From assembly GCF_030817495.1 (NCBI RefSeq), contig NZ_JAUSZK010000001.1, forward strand, positions 3,079,001 through 3,143,000: 64,000 bases of DNA, written 5' to 3'. This DNA is from Streptomyces sp. V3I7. Lineage in GTDB: Bacteria; Actinomycetota; Actinomycetes; Streptomycetales; Streptomycetaceae. Below are positions 25,622-34,023 of the stretch, piece by piece. The translations under genes were made by a program, and so were the position numbers. Position 1 is the stretch's first letter. Each line of letters begins with the position of its first letter. Under the pieces are notes generated by a model. It had not been told where the DNA came from, did not search any database, and saw nothing but the letters and a program-made list of their open reading frames with translations.

Positions 25622-26575
25622 ATGGCCGACTATCAACTAGCCCACCCTCTCTACCTCGACGTCCAGATGATGGTCAGTTTTCTTGCCTATTTGGAAGGCG
25701 GCGTATACGTCACCAGCGAAGAGACTCTCCAAAGAGAGAAGAGCAGGGACAATAAGGTCGGCGGCTCCGGAAAGATGAAGCTACCTTCATTGGGGGCCCT
25801 CCTTGGGCTTGAAGCGTCATTGAACGCCGAAATTGGAGGGCACACCGGAGAGACCGCAGAGACTCGGGTCGCACGACACCACACTGCCGCAAGTCTATTT
25901 AACGGTTTGTATGGATTCCTGCAAGAGGATGGTGCGATAAAACTCCTGGAAACTCGCGAGGAGCTTGCGGGCGTGAAGCCCGGAGAATTCGTAAAGCTGT
26001 CGGGTCGTTACAGCGGGAATCCGCTTGAGGAAACGCTCGCAATGATGAGCCAGATCATGGCTTACATGGAGGAGATGTCCCAGGGTGTCGCAGGGGCTCG
26101 AACTCAACGCTCAGCGAACCGCCGCTCAGGCAACCCTCAGACCCGCGAGCAGGCCGCGCAGGCGGAGCCACACCCGCTTGCCGAGATCGTTGAGCAGTTT
26201 AACCAGTTTGACCAAAGCATCGAATTCAGAATTCTCAAAAAAATGAAAGAGGAGCTGGAATCGTCCCCGATCCATGATGTCGTTCTCGAAACCTCGGCGG
26301 GCGTGAAAGCTGTCCTGACAGTCGCTTCCGAATACTACGACAGCACTGTCGCCGAAAAGCTCAGCTCGGGCGATTTTATCGTCCTCGGAAAGGTTACCCG
26401 AGTGCTTCGCGAGGGCGAATCCATCAACCTGACTCGCCGAACCGTAATGGGCAAGATGGGGGAGGATAATTTTGCGAGCTCAGTGACAAGCATTCCGGGG
26501 TTTTCTACGGAATCCAATGACCCAGTCGTCCATCACCCAGCGGTACAGATTTTGCCCATGGCCATCTTCGTCTGA
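25622..26575 (+). CDS. DUF6414-like protein in a low-GC accessory segment
   Basis: 317 residues. The opening PLYLDVQMMVSFLAYLEGGV, the GSGKMKLPSLGALLGLEASL stretch and TRVARHHTAASLFNGLYGFL match my recollection of DUF6414 proteins, which occur in many actinobacterial accessory islands and have no known activity. A charged linker with QTREQAAQAE separates a C-terminal domain ending in a beta-rich VKAVLTVASEYYD-LSSGDFIVLGKVTRVL part. GC content and codon use are lower than in neighbours. Start ATG 25622 follows TATCCC by about 8 bases (possible leaderless mRNA). Role in phage defence is speculative. Confidence 0.6.
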   Translation: MADYQLAHPLYLDVQMMVSFLAYLEGGVYVTSEETLQREKSRDNKVGGSGKMKLPSLGALLGLEASLNAEIGGHTGETAETRVARHHTAASLFNGLYGFLQEDGAIKLLETREELAGVKPGEFVKLSGRYSGNPLEETLAMMSQIMAYMEEMSQGVAGARTQRSANRRSGNPQTREQAAQAEPHPLAEIVEQFNQFDQSIEFRILKKMKEELESSPIHDVVLETSAGVKAVLTVASEYYDSTVAEKLSSGDFIVLGKVTRVLREGESINLTRRTVMGKMGEDNFASSVTSIPGFSTESNDPVVHHPAVQILPMAIFV

Positions 26576-26576
26576 G

Positions 26577-26710
26577 GGTGCCGCCTGGGTCGGCGGAGCT
26601 GCTTTGGCGCGAGTGCTCATGGCCTCGTAAGCTTGCGGCGCGTCGGGCAATCTGTGGACCTGCCCGGTAAAGCACGACGTTGGGGCCATGATCTTCGAGG
26701 CTCGCGCCAA
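26577..26710 (-). pseudogene. Possible alcohol dehydrogenase C-terminal remnant
   Basis: On the minus strand the segment PTSCFTGQVHRLPDAPQAYEAMSTRAKA resembles the end of zinc-type alcohol dehydrogenases (the HRLPLxDAPEAY segment). It has no start and runs into the end of the DUF6414-like gene. Low confidence. Confidence 0.25.
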
Positions 26711-26840
26711 AGTGGCTGCGTAAAGCCGTGGAGCTAACCGCCCCAGCCGCGACGTACCCCTTCTCTGACGTCAGCGGCTCATTGCTCAGTGCGCGGCACG
26801 GGCGCCGGCCGGGCTGGAGCGGGGCGGAGACAGGAGCGCA

Positions 26841-26862
26841 GGCCCGGCCGGGGGGCCGGGCC
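26841..26862 (-). terminator. GC-rich hairpin ending repeat block A
   Basis: GGCCCGGCC / GGCCGGGCC with a GGGG loop. The equivalent hairpin at 32843-32864 ends block B, so it is part of the duplicated unit. Confidence 0.65.
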
Positions 26863-27243
26863 GCGCGCGGTGAGCGGAGCGAGCCGCCTTGACCCCGTAG
26901 AGAAAGTTGTAACTCAGTCGGACGCGTGGGGCGTGAATTCCTGTGTGCACGCTGGGAGTTCGATGCCCTGTCGGTGGGTGAGTGGCAGGAAGAGCACTGG
27001 TCGGATCGTCCAGGTGATGCGGGTGCTGGCCTGGGTGACTGACACCGTGCAGGGCTGGGTGTGTAGGAGGGCTCTCCTGGTCTCGATGCGGCCGCTGTAG
27101 AGCCAGTCCCATGCCTCGTCGGAAGCGTTGGGGTCGAGTGCCGGTGAGATGGTGCGGAGTGCGACCGCGACCCATCGGTCCGCCTGCGGTGCCGAGTATG
27201 CGTCGAAGGATGCCCGGAGTACCGGCCGCTTCCCCTCAGTGAG

Positions 27244-28110
27244 CCTCTTCGAGTTGGCCACCGATCGGGTGATGGGCCGTGTAGCGCAACGAGCGAGGCC
27301 CCCGGGCTGTTGATCGAGATGTCTGACGTCTCAATCACGTTGCTCGGGGGCCTCGTTGGTCATCCATGCTGCCGCACTCGACCTGCCGCATGCACTCGTG
27401 GAGTGGGTCACCATGCTGATCATCACCCGTGAGGGCGACCGGCGCTGCAAGCTTCGTCCGTCCCAGCGCGCGATGGTGGCACTGGTGTACCTGCGCGAGC
27501 ACACCACTCTTGCGAAGATCGCCGCCGGGTTCGGGATCAGCGAGTCCACCGCCCACGCCTACACCAGCGCGGTCATCGACCTGCTCGCCGAACGTGCACC
27601 AGGCCTCCTGAAGACGCTGCGCGAGCACGAACCCGAGTTCGTCCTGCTTGACGGCACCCTCGCCGAGTGCGACCGGGTCGGCGACGGCCGGGCCGACTAC
27701 TCCCACAAACACCGGCGCCACGGCGTGAACGTGCAGGTCGTCACCGACCCCGGCGGCCAGTTGCTGTGGCTCTCGCCCGCCCTGCCGGGCCGCACCCATG
27801 ACCTGACTGCCGCCCGCACCCACCGGATCATCCGGATCTGCGAACGCCAAGGCGTTCCCATCCTGGCCGATCTCGCCTACCAGGGCGCCGGCCCATGGCT
27901 GACCACCGGCATCAAACGCAGGCCCCTGCAGGAACTCACCCCCACCGAAAAGTCCCGCAACCAGGCACTGGCCGCAGCGCGAGCGTCCGTCGAACGCGGC
28001 GTCGCGAGGCTGAAGTCCTGGCGGATCTTCCGCAGGTCCCGGTGCAGCCCCAACCGCATGACGTCAATCGCCAAGGCCATCCTCACGCTGGAGCGGCAAC
28101 GCTGAAGAAG
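27244..28110 (+). mobile_element. IS5-like insertion sequence with 9-bp target duplication
   Basis: 867 bp. The flanks carry CTCAGTGAG at 27235-27243 and 28111-28119. The ends are imperfect inverted repeats (CCTCTTCGAGTTGGCC at the left; CTTCTTCAGCGTTGCC reading in from the right). The element splits a minus-strand gene whose intact paralogue lacks it. A strong GAGGCCCCCG/CGGGGGCCTC stem lies inside the left end, before the transposase. Confidence 0.85.
27356..28105 (+). CDS. IS5-family-type DDE transposase
   Basis: 249 residues from TTG 27356, or 229 from ATG 27416. Helix-turn-helix [19 protein letters not shown], then the catalytic Asp in [13 protein letters not shown], the second Asp in [11 protein letters not shown], and the Glu-bearing C-terminal helix [15 protein letters not shown]: a complete DDE set. 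DDE_Tnp_4-type transposase. The frame is intact, so this copy could still be active. Confidence 0.88.
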   Translation: MVIHAAALDLPHALVEWVTMLIITREGDRRCKLRPSQRAMVALVYLREHTTLAKIAAGFGISESTAHAYTSAVIDLLAERAPGLLKTLREHEPEFVLLDGTLAECDRVGDGRADYSHKHRRHGVNVQVVTDPGGQLLWLSPALPGRTHDLTAARTHRIIRICERQGVPILADLAYQGAGPWLTTGIKRRPLQELTPTEKSRNQALAAARASVERGVARLKSWRIFRRSRCSPNRMTSIAKAILTLERQR

Positions 28111-28166
28111 CTCAGTGAGGTCTTCGGTCCAGCACTCGCACCAGTAGCCGCGCTGTGGCTTGTCCG

Positions 28167-28380
28167 TCAGCATCGGTGGCCTCCCGGGCGGGTGGCCGTG
28201 AAGGGTTCCGCGGTGACCGTGTGGCCGCCGTCGCTGTTGTGGACCACGATCCGGTGGGCGATCGCGCTGACCATGCCCAGGCCTCGGCCGTGCTCGGCCT
28301 CCTGGTCCTGGCGCTCGACCTTGGGAGTTGCGCCGGTGCCTCCGTCGTCGGTGACCGACAGTGCGATGACCTGCGGCGAG
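28167..28380 (-). pseudogene. ATP-binding (anti-sigma HATPase) gene, C-terminal half (block A)
   Basis: 70 codons: LSVTDDGG (ATP-lid Asp box), HGRGLGMVSAIAHRIVVHN (G2 box) and TVTAEPF match the intact paralogue at 33397-33822. The N-terminal half is missing because sequence from an integrase gene begins at 28381. Its stop overlaps the start of the next gene, as in block B. Confidence 0.7.
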
Positions 28381-28381
28381 A

Positions 28382-28906
28382 AAAGACCGCTGGTACAGGA
28401 CCGAGACCGGCCCGGACGGCAAGTCCCGCAAGGTCAAGACCGAGCGCTACGGCACGGGGATGCGCTACCGCGCCCGCTATGTCGGCCCGGACGGGACCGA
28501 GAAGTCGAAGAGCTTCCCTGACCGGCAGAAGCGGCTCGCTGAGCAGTGGCTGGCGCACATCGAGGCGGATATGACGCGCGGGCAGTACATCGACCCGCGA
28601 GCGGCCCGGATCACCTTCCAGCAGTACGCCGAGAACTGGGTGACTCACGCACCGGACCCGAACACTCAGGCTTCGATGGAATCGCAGCTCCGGCTGCACG
28701 CCTTCCCCTACCTGGGCTCACGTCCGCTCGGCTCCTTCCAGCCTGCTCACATCCGTGACTGGGTGCGGCAGCTCCAGCAGAACGGCGTCCAGGGCTCGTA
28801 CGCTCCAATGATCTACTCCAACGTTCGTGCCGCCCTGAGTGCAGCCGTGGATGACGGGCATCTCCCGCGCAACCCGTGTGCGGCTCGCTCGGTCCGGCCG
28901 CCCACG
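28382..28906 (+). pseudogene. Tyrosine integrase, central fragment
   Basis: Begins abruptly as KDRWYRTETGPDGKSRKVKT, the start region of phage-type integrases of actinobacterial integrative elements, includes the SAM-like core-binding domain (ITFQQYAENWVTHAPDPNT through HIRDWVRQLQQNGVQGSYAP) and stops at AARSVRPP where an IS481 end begins. Both the first residues and the whole catalytic domain (R-HxxR-Y) are gone. It marks a former integrated element. Confidence 0.8.
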
Positions 28907-29063
28907 ATTGATCACGAGCGTTGTTGACACTCGCTGGGCTTGATCATGGCGAAGACCTCCGGTGTGGTGGAGCTGTCTAGGACTGCACCGCACGGAGGTC
29001 TTCGTGTCCCACCGTAATGCCCGGCTGACCGTTCACGGCAGACGGCTTCTCGTTGAACGTGTC
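28907..29063 (+). mobile_element. IS481 left-end fragment (second copy)
   Basis: 157 bases identical, with one mismatch, to 16503-16659, including the GTG start and the first 20 codons of the transposase. Truncates the integrase at its left and ends abruptly before an ECF sigma gene. Confidence 0.85.
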
Positions 29064-29171
29064 TTAGGGATCAGCAGCCAGGGGCCCCGAGGGAACTCGC
29101 CGGGGGCGACGGGCGAAGGAGAGATGAAAGCCCAAGCCTTCGAAGCTTTCCCCACGACGAGAGGAGCCCCG

Positions 29172-29790
29172 ATGACCGTCGAGCCAGGCATCCGCACGGG
29201 GGCGGAGAGAGATGCCTCGGTAATTGCGCGGTCCCGGGATGAACCCGAGGAGTTCGCCGTGCTCTTCGACCGGCACGCGGATGCGGTACACCGCTATCTG
29301 GCCCGTAGGCTCGGCGGCGAACCGGCCGACGACCTCATGGCGGAGACCTTCACCACTGCTTTCCAGCAGCGGCACCGGTACGACCCCGCGCGGGCCACGG
29401 GCGACGACGCCCGGCCCTGGCTGCTCGGCATAGCGACCAACCTGGTCAGCCGGCACCGTCGGGCCGAGGCCCGCCGGTTCAAGGCCCTGGCCCGCATCCC
29501 GGCTCCCGCCAACCTCGAGGGAGCCGCTGGCCGACAGGGCTGCGGCCCGGGTAGGGGCACAGGCCGTGCGCCGCGAGCTGGCGGCGGCACTGGCCGCACT
29601 GCCCGCGCGGCACCGGGACGTGCTGCTGCTGGTGGCGTGGGGCGGTCTCGGCTACGAGGAGGTGGCCCAGGCCCTCGGTGTCCCTATCGGCACGGTCAGA
29701 TCACGGCTGCATAGGGCTCGCAGCAAGCTACGCGAAGCGTTGGGCGGGTCCGATCCGACGACACTGCGAGAGGTATCCGGTCATGACTGA
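29172..29790 (+). pseudogene. ECF sigma factor with a one-base frameshift
   Basis: From ATG 29172 region 2 is clear (FAVLFDRHADAVHRYLARRL, DLMAETFTTAFQQRHRYD, ARPWLLGIATNLVSRHRR). After PANLEG the frame shifts; region 4 continues in another frame (ELAAALAALPARHRDVLLLV, GLGYEEVAQALGVPIGTVRS). One surplus G near 29520 (CGAGGGAGCC for CGAGGAGCC) explains it. Without the shift the protein would be about 205 residues. Its end overlaps the next gene by 8 bases. Either a recent pseudogene or a sequencing error. Confidence 0.8.
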
Positions 29791-30757
29791 CGAACTCGAA
29801 CTCCTGCGGGACTGGAACGCGGACGCGTCCCCGCTCACCGAACCGGCCCGAGCGCAGGCCCGCCACCGACTGCTCAACACGATTACGCGCACGGAGCGAC
29901 ACCCCGATGCCGCACCCAGCCGCCGCCACGCGCTGCGCCTCGCGACAGCCGCCGTGGTCACTATGGCGGTTACGGGCGCGGCGGTACTGATCACCGAGGA
30001 CGGCGCCGACGAGGGCGGCCGCACCGACCGCGCGGGCACGAACGCTCCGCAGATGCGCAACGCCGCCGCCGTGACGGTGCTGAACGGAGCGGCAGCGCGG
30101 GCGAGTAAGCACGAGAAGCCCGTGGCGCCGCGCGACGACCAGTTCATCTACTCGAAGCGGATCATCAAGGAGACGGAGCGGAAGACCGGCGCGGTCAAGA
30201 CCTATGTGGACGTGAACTGGGACTCGGTGGACGGCTCCAAGCGATCTTTGACCATGGAGCTCGGCCGGGTGATCTGGGAGGAGCCCATGGGGAAGAACGA
30301 GGGCGTGTGGCCGCCTCGGGAGTGGAGCAAGCTGAAGAAGCTGCCCACCGACCCGGAGAAGCTCATCCAGGGCATCATCGGCGTCGGCACGTCCGACAAG
30401 TCGATCGACGCCTTCACCGCGTGGGACTGGTACGAGGCCTACTTCATGCTCGGCGAGCTCCTGAAGTGGCCGGTGCTGCCCGAGGGACTGCGCCCCGCTG
30501 CGTACGAGGCGCTGGCCCTGGTGCCCGGGGTCAAGGCGACCCCGGGGATGAAAGACTCCGCCGGGCGCACCGGGGTGGGGATCTCCTACCCTAAGCGCGC
30601 GTCCGAGAAGGGCAAATACCTCATCTTCGACCCAGAGTCGTATGAATTCCTGGGCTTCCGCGCCGAGCGGACTTCGCGTTCCGGGAAGAAGACGTACATC
30701 CAGCTGTCGCACATGGCGGACTGGGCGATCGTCGACCGCTTGAAGCAGCGCCCCTAG
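29783..30757 (+). CDS. CU044_5270 family protein (anti-sigma-like partner)
   Basis: 324 residues. A cytosolic N-terminus (about 60 residues), one membrane helix (AAVVTMAVTGAAVLI) and a large outer domain that contains DDQFIYSKRIIKETER, the typical start of the CU044_5270 sensor domain. These proteins are encoded next to ECF sigma genes and are thought to act as their regulators, anti-sigma-like. Translation starts inside the sigma gene (ATGACTGA overlap). The stop codon TAG lies exactly at the target of an IS5-type element. Confidence 0.8.
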   Translation: MTDELELLRDWNADASPLTEPARAQARHRLLNTITRTERHPDAAPSRRHALRLATAAVVTMAVTGAAVLITEDGADEGGRTDRAGTNAPQMRNAAAVTVLNGAAARASKHEKPVAPRDDQFIYSKRIIKETERKTGAVKTYVDVNWDSVDGSKRSLTMELGRVIWEEPMGKNEGVWPPREWSKLKKLPTDPEKLIQGIIGVGTSDKSIDAFTAWDWYEAYFMLGELLKWPVLPEGLRPAAYEALALVPGVKATPGMKDSAGRTGVGISYPKRASEKGKYLIFDPESYEFLGFRAERTSRSGKKTYIQLSHMADWAIVDRLKQRP

Positions 30758-30767
30758 GCAGTTTCGT

Positions 30768-32334
30768 TTGGATTGGTCGGTCTTTGGTCCGGGTGTGCCG
30801 CTAACAGATGCGCAGTGGGCGCGGATCGAGCCGTTGCTCCCGGACCGGACGCCGAAACGTGGTGGTCGGTGGCGGGACCATCGTCAGGTGATCGATGCAA
30901 TCGCCTTCAAGTTCCAGACCGGAACGCAGTAGGTCCATCTGCCGGAGCGGTACGGCAACTGGCGAGGTGTCTATAACCGGCTGCGGATGTGGGCCGTCGA
31001 CAGCACCTGGGAGCGGGTTTTCACCGCGCTGATGGCTCAGGCCGACGCCGACGAGGACCTCGACTGGGCGGTCTCGGTGGATTCCACGATCGTGCGTGCC
31101 CACCAGCACGCGGCCGGGGCCCGCAAAATGGGGCCCCGGCCGGCGACGAGCCGGCCGACCATGCCGTCGGCCGGTCCCGTGGCGGACTGACCACGAAGAT
31201 CCACCTCGCCGCGGACGGTCGCTGCCGTCCGTTGGCACTCGTTCTCACCGCCGGGCAGGCCGGCGATGCTCCGGCATTCTCAGACGCCATTTCCCGTCTG
31301 CGCGTTCCCCGTCGCCGCGGTCGGCCCCGCACCAGGCCGGACGTGGTCTTGGCCGACAAGGCGGATTCCTCCCGCGCGATCCGTGACCACCTGCGCAGAC
31401 GCGGCATCCGCGCAGTGATTCCCGTCCCGGCGGACCAGCGCGGCCACAGGCTGCGTCGAGGCAGCCAGGGCGGCAGGCCGCCCGCCTTCGACCGTGAGAT
31501 TTACAAGCAGCGCAACACCGTCGAACGGTGCATGTGCGCCACGAGGCGCCTTGTTGTATCCCCGGCTCAGCCGGGAGGAATTGGAGGGATATTCCTGGGC
31601 CTGATGGCTCACCTGGATCCGAAAGGTGATGGGGACCAGAGCATGCCAGAGAATCAGCGACCGGGCTCAGTTGCCAGGGACGGTGCGCTGAGGGGCCCGC
31701 GTGATAAGGCGAAAGCTGGATTGCCTGAACCCCAATCTCCAGTCGATGAAAGTTCGCATCCATCGGAAAGGCTACTGAAACCGATGCCATGTCCTGTGAC
31801 GGCTTTGATGCATGGCCGACACACCTTCCGAGACATGGGGCGATGTCCAGTGAGGACATTGAAGGAGATGAGTGGGGCGCCTACGTCACGCTATGACGTA
31901 CGACAAGTACGAACGTGGGATCGCCTACGGGGTGCGAACCCTAAGGTGACGGAGTGCCCGTAGTAGTCGTAGGAGTAACGAACTACCAAGGAGAGCGGGA
32001 AAGCCGCTCGCAGGGCGAAGGGGCACAGGTGAAGAAACGGCGCAAGACTCTGGTTGTCTGCATCGGTTGCCATGACACGATCCACTCAGGAAAGCCAACC
32101 AGCAGCGTCACGAAATAGGTCACTGGAGAGCCCGTTACGGGGAAACTCGTACGGCGGGTTCGGAGGGGGGCCGCGGGAAAAAGGGCTTGCACATGGCAAG
32201 CATCTCGTCGCGCGGCCTACCCAACCAACCGCCTCAAGCAATGGCGCGGCATCGCCACCCGCTACGAGAAGACAGCCACGATCTACCTGGCCGGACTCCA
32301 TGTCGCGGGCATCTTCCTCTGGTCCGCTCGGTGA
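30768..32334 (+). pseudogene. IS5-type transposase, dead, with intron
   Basis: Recognisable segments: PLTDAQWARIEPLLPDRTPK, then an in-frame TAG at 30932 replacing the usual Trp (TGTQ-stop-VHLPERYG), AVDSTWERVF, VDSTIVRAHQHAAG, a frameshift near 31131, GRSRGGLTTKIHLAAD, DKADSSRAIR and KQRNTVERC. The gene is cut at 31533 by a group II intron and resumes at 32226 as [15 protein letters not shown] ending FLWSAR. Removing the intron restores C-I-N-R-L-K in frame. Confidence 0.85.
31534..32225 (+). mobile_element. Group II intron with most of its reverse transcriptase deleted
   Basis: 5' end GTGCGCC (31534), 3' end CCTACCCAAC (32225), both canonical (GTGYG...AY). Domain V is at 32128-32161: 34 nt beginning GAGCCCG, a GGAAA loop and ending CGGGTTC. 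Before it, only the C-terminal HNH part of the maturase is left (32038-32118: RRKTLVVCIGCHDTIHSGKP, with C-x2-C-H). Exon junctions restore the transposase frame. Intact homologues are roughly 2 kb, so over 1 kb including RT and X domains is missing. Confidence 0.85.
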
Positions 32335-32398
32335 TCCGAACGAAAGCCCCTAGCCTCCGCTGGCACTCGAACCGTGATACTCGACCGGGGAGGGTCTT

Positions 32399-32830
32399 AT
32401 GGGGTCCATGGTGCGCACGTTCCACATCGGCACGATGAGTCTGGGGGTGGGGGCCGCTCTGGCACTGGGCATGGCACCGGCCCCGGCGGTGGCCGAGTCA
32501 CCGCGCCCCGCGGCCACCGGTGTCGCTCAGGCGCCGGCCGAGGCGGCCCCCGCCCCTACGGGGCTTACCTACACGTACGACACGACCACCCAGACCGTCA
32601 CGGTCACCTGGGACCCCAAGGCCCCGACGGACACGATCACGCACAACTACCGCCTGGGCAACTGCGGCCCCACGCCGCAGTAGCCGTGCTTCGTCGCCCC
32701 CGACGTCATTCTGGGTAACGCCTTCTCCTTCAAGGTGATCCCCGGCGCGGCCCCCAGGTACCTCAAGGTCTACGCGGAGACCGCCACCCACCAACTGACC
32801 AGCTCTCAGGTGCTGGTGGTGACCCTCTGA
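32399..32830 (+). pseudogene. Small secreted protein with an in-frame amber codon
   Basis: A signal peptide (VGAALALGMAPAPAVAES) precedes TGLTYTYDTTTQTVTVTWDP, a beta-sandwich-like repeat, and the Cys in LGNCGPTPQ. TAG at 32681-32683 stops the frame, yet the same frame continues with PCFVAPDVILGNAFSFKV and ends with TSSQVLVVTL and TGA at 32828. The conserved Cys pair straddles the stop. A CAG-to-TAG mutation is likely. Secreted protein, function unknown. Confidence 0.7.
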
Positions 32831-32842
32831 GGGGCAAGGGCA

Positions 32843-32864
32843 GGCCCGGCTGGGGGGCCGGGCC
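32843..32864 (-). terminator. GC-rich hairpin ending repeat block B
   Basis: GGCCCGGC / GCCGGGCC-type stem with a G-rich loop, equivalent to the hairpin at 26841-26862; lies just beyond the end of the minus-strand pair. Confidence 0.6.
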
Positions 32865-32869
32865 ACCCG

Positions 32870-33406
32870 CTATGACCGGATCGAGGCGTCTTGATTCCGT
32901 GAAGAGAGTCGTAACTCAGCCCGACGCCGCGCCCGCGGCTTGAAATCGTATGCGCACGCAGGGAGTTCCGAACCCTGCCGATGAGCCAGTGGCAGGAAGA
33001 GCGCCGCGCGGATCGTCCAAGTGATGCGCGTGCCGGCATGGGTCACGGAGACCGTGCAGGTCTCAGAGCGCAGGAGCGCGCGTCTGGTCTCGATGCGGCC
33101 GTTGTACAGCCAGGCCCATGCCTCGTTCGAGGCGTCGGAATCGAGGGCTGGGGAGATCGTGCTGAGCGTGACCGCCACCCAGCGGTCCGCCTGGGGCGCC
33201 GAGTAGGCATCGAAAGACGCACGCAGCCTCGGCCACTCCCCCTCGGTGAGATCTTCCGTCCAGCATTCGCACCAATAGCCGCGGCGTGGCCGGCACTCGT
33301 CCGTGGTCAGACCCGACGTGTCCCTCCATCCAACGTCGTTGTAACCAGTGTTCTGAGCCTGGGTATCGTCCACCTGGTGGGCGTCTTGCTCGGCGTTCAA
33401 GCACAC
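32870..33406 (-). CDS. Hypothetical protein, intact copy of the split block-A gene
   Basis: 178 residues. CRPRRGYWCECWTEDLTEGEWPR, then RLRASFDAYSAPQADRWVAV, WLYNGRIETRRALL, and the C-terminal AALFLPLAHRQGSELPACAY. Three cysteines cluster near residue 50 (WCECW). It overlaps the HATPase gene upstream by 10 bases, so both are coupled. The paralogue at 26914-28173 is about 80% identical by eye over the shared part. Function unknown; the pair is common in Streptomyces accessory DNA. Confidence 0.7.
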   Translation of the reverse strand: MCLNAEQDAHQVDDTQAQNTGYNDVGWRDTSGLTTDECRPRRGYWCECWTEDLTEGEWPRLRASFDAYSAPQADRWVAVTLSTISPALDSDASNEAWAWLYNGRIETRRALLRSETCTVSVTHAGTRITWTIRAALFLPLAHRQGSELPACAYDFKPRARRRAELRLSSRNQDASIRS

Positions 33407-33822
33407 GATGTCGACTCCCGGCGGTTTACCTGGACCCGAAGTTCGGCGGTTACGGTGCGGCCGGAGTCGTCGCCGTGAACCGTGACGCTGTCAGCGAGGG
33501 CAGTGACCATGGCGAGGCCGCGTCCATGGGTGGCGTTGAGGGGTGGATGTTGGACCTCGGGAGCGGTCTTCGTGCGTCCGGAGTCCGTCACCGCGATCGT
33601 GATGGCTAGGTCAGAGACGATGAGGGCGATGTGGAAGGCGCCGGCGTGGTCACCACTGACCGTGTGCCTGAGTGCGTTGGTGCCGAGTTCGGTCACGATC
33701 AGCGCGGCATCTTCGGAGTGGGGGTGACCGTCCAGCGCGGCGTGGATCCAGTCGCGCGCTGTACGAAGCTCTCTGGGATCCCCCGGAAAAGTACGTCGGT
33801 GTGCGGGCATGGCGTCCTCCAT
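33397..33822 (-). CDS. ATP-binding protein, anti-sigma/RsbW-type HATPase
   Basis: 141 residues. HATPase_c_2 domain: N box ELGTNALRHT, G1 region VTDSGRT, G2 THGRGLAMVTALADS. These small kinases resemble RsbW/SpoIIAB and, in Streptomyces, are often encoded beside XRE regulators and control development or antibiotic production. Upstream lie repeated GTACTTTTrGTAC sites and the divergent monooxygenase-XRE bicistron. The N-terminus (MEDAMPAHRRTFPGDPRELR) begins at ATG 33822. Confidence 0.82.
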   Translation of the reverse strand: MEDAMPAHRRTFPGDPRELRTARDWIHAALDGHPHSEDAALIVTELGTNALRHTVSGDHAGAFHIALIVSDLAITIAVTDSGRTKTAPEVQHPPLNATHGRGLAMVTALADSVTVHGDDSGRTVTAELRVQVNRRESTSCA

Positions 33823-33885
33823 GGCCGTGACCTGTGATTCTCGATATCAGCCGCAACAGACGGCTGACACGCGCCCCCCAGGGCC

Positions 33886-33952
33886 GTACTTTTAGTACTG
33901 GCACCGTACCGAATATGCGCACACCCGGAGTGCGAGTCCGTACTTTTGGTAC
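33886..33952. promoter_or_regulatory. Two GTACTTTTrGTAC operator-like sites
   Basis: GTACTTTTAGTAC at 33886-33898 and GTACTTTTGGTAC at 33940-33952, same orientation, 54 bases apart, in the 201-base gap between the divergent HATPase and monooxygenase-XRE genes. Two near-identical partial palindromes in one promoter region suggest binding by the XRE protein encoded downstream. Confidence 0.6.
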
Positions 33953-34023
33953 GAGTGCGAGACGTCATAGCGTGCGTCGTGTGCTCTGGTGCTGGCCTGG
34001 ATGTCCACGGAGAGAGGACCCTC

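Larger units (their letters stand above)
26914..28173 (-). pseudogene. Hypothetical gene split by an IS insertion (block A)
   Basis: N-terminal part 28173-28111 (MLTDKPQRGYWCECWTEDLTE) and C-terminal part 27243-26914 (LTEGKRPVLRASFDAYSAPQ ending FTPHASD) join exactly once the IS and one 9-bp duplication are removed. The product would be about 130 residues, highly similar to the intact protein at 32870-33406. Unknown function; family of Streptomyces proteins paired with HATPase proteins. Confidence 0.8.
30757..32350 (+). mobile_element. IS5-type (IS427-like) element interrupted by a group II intron
   Basis: Ends are inverted repeats around TTTCGTTTGGAT (left, near 30762) and TTTCGTTCGGAT (right, reading inward). 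A TA duplication is visible at 30755-30756 and 32351-32352. The length without the 692-bp intron is about 902 bp, normal for this group. The transposase inside is dead. Confidence 0.75.

Noticed and set aside
28382..28906. Functional integrase with attachment site
   Set aside because: Lacks both ends, including all catalytic residues, and no tRNA gene or att duplication was found at either side of the accessory region.
32681..32683. Programmed amber readthrough
   Set aside because: Context is not a known readthrough or selenocysteine/pyrrolysine signal; mutation in decaying accessory DNA is simpler.
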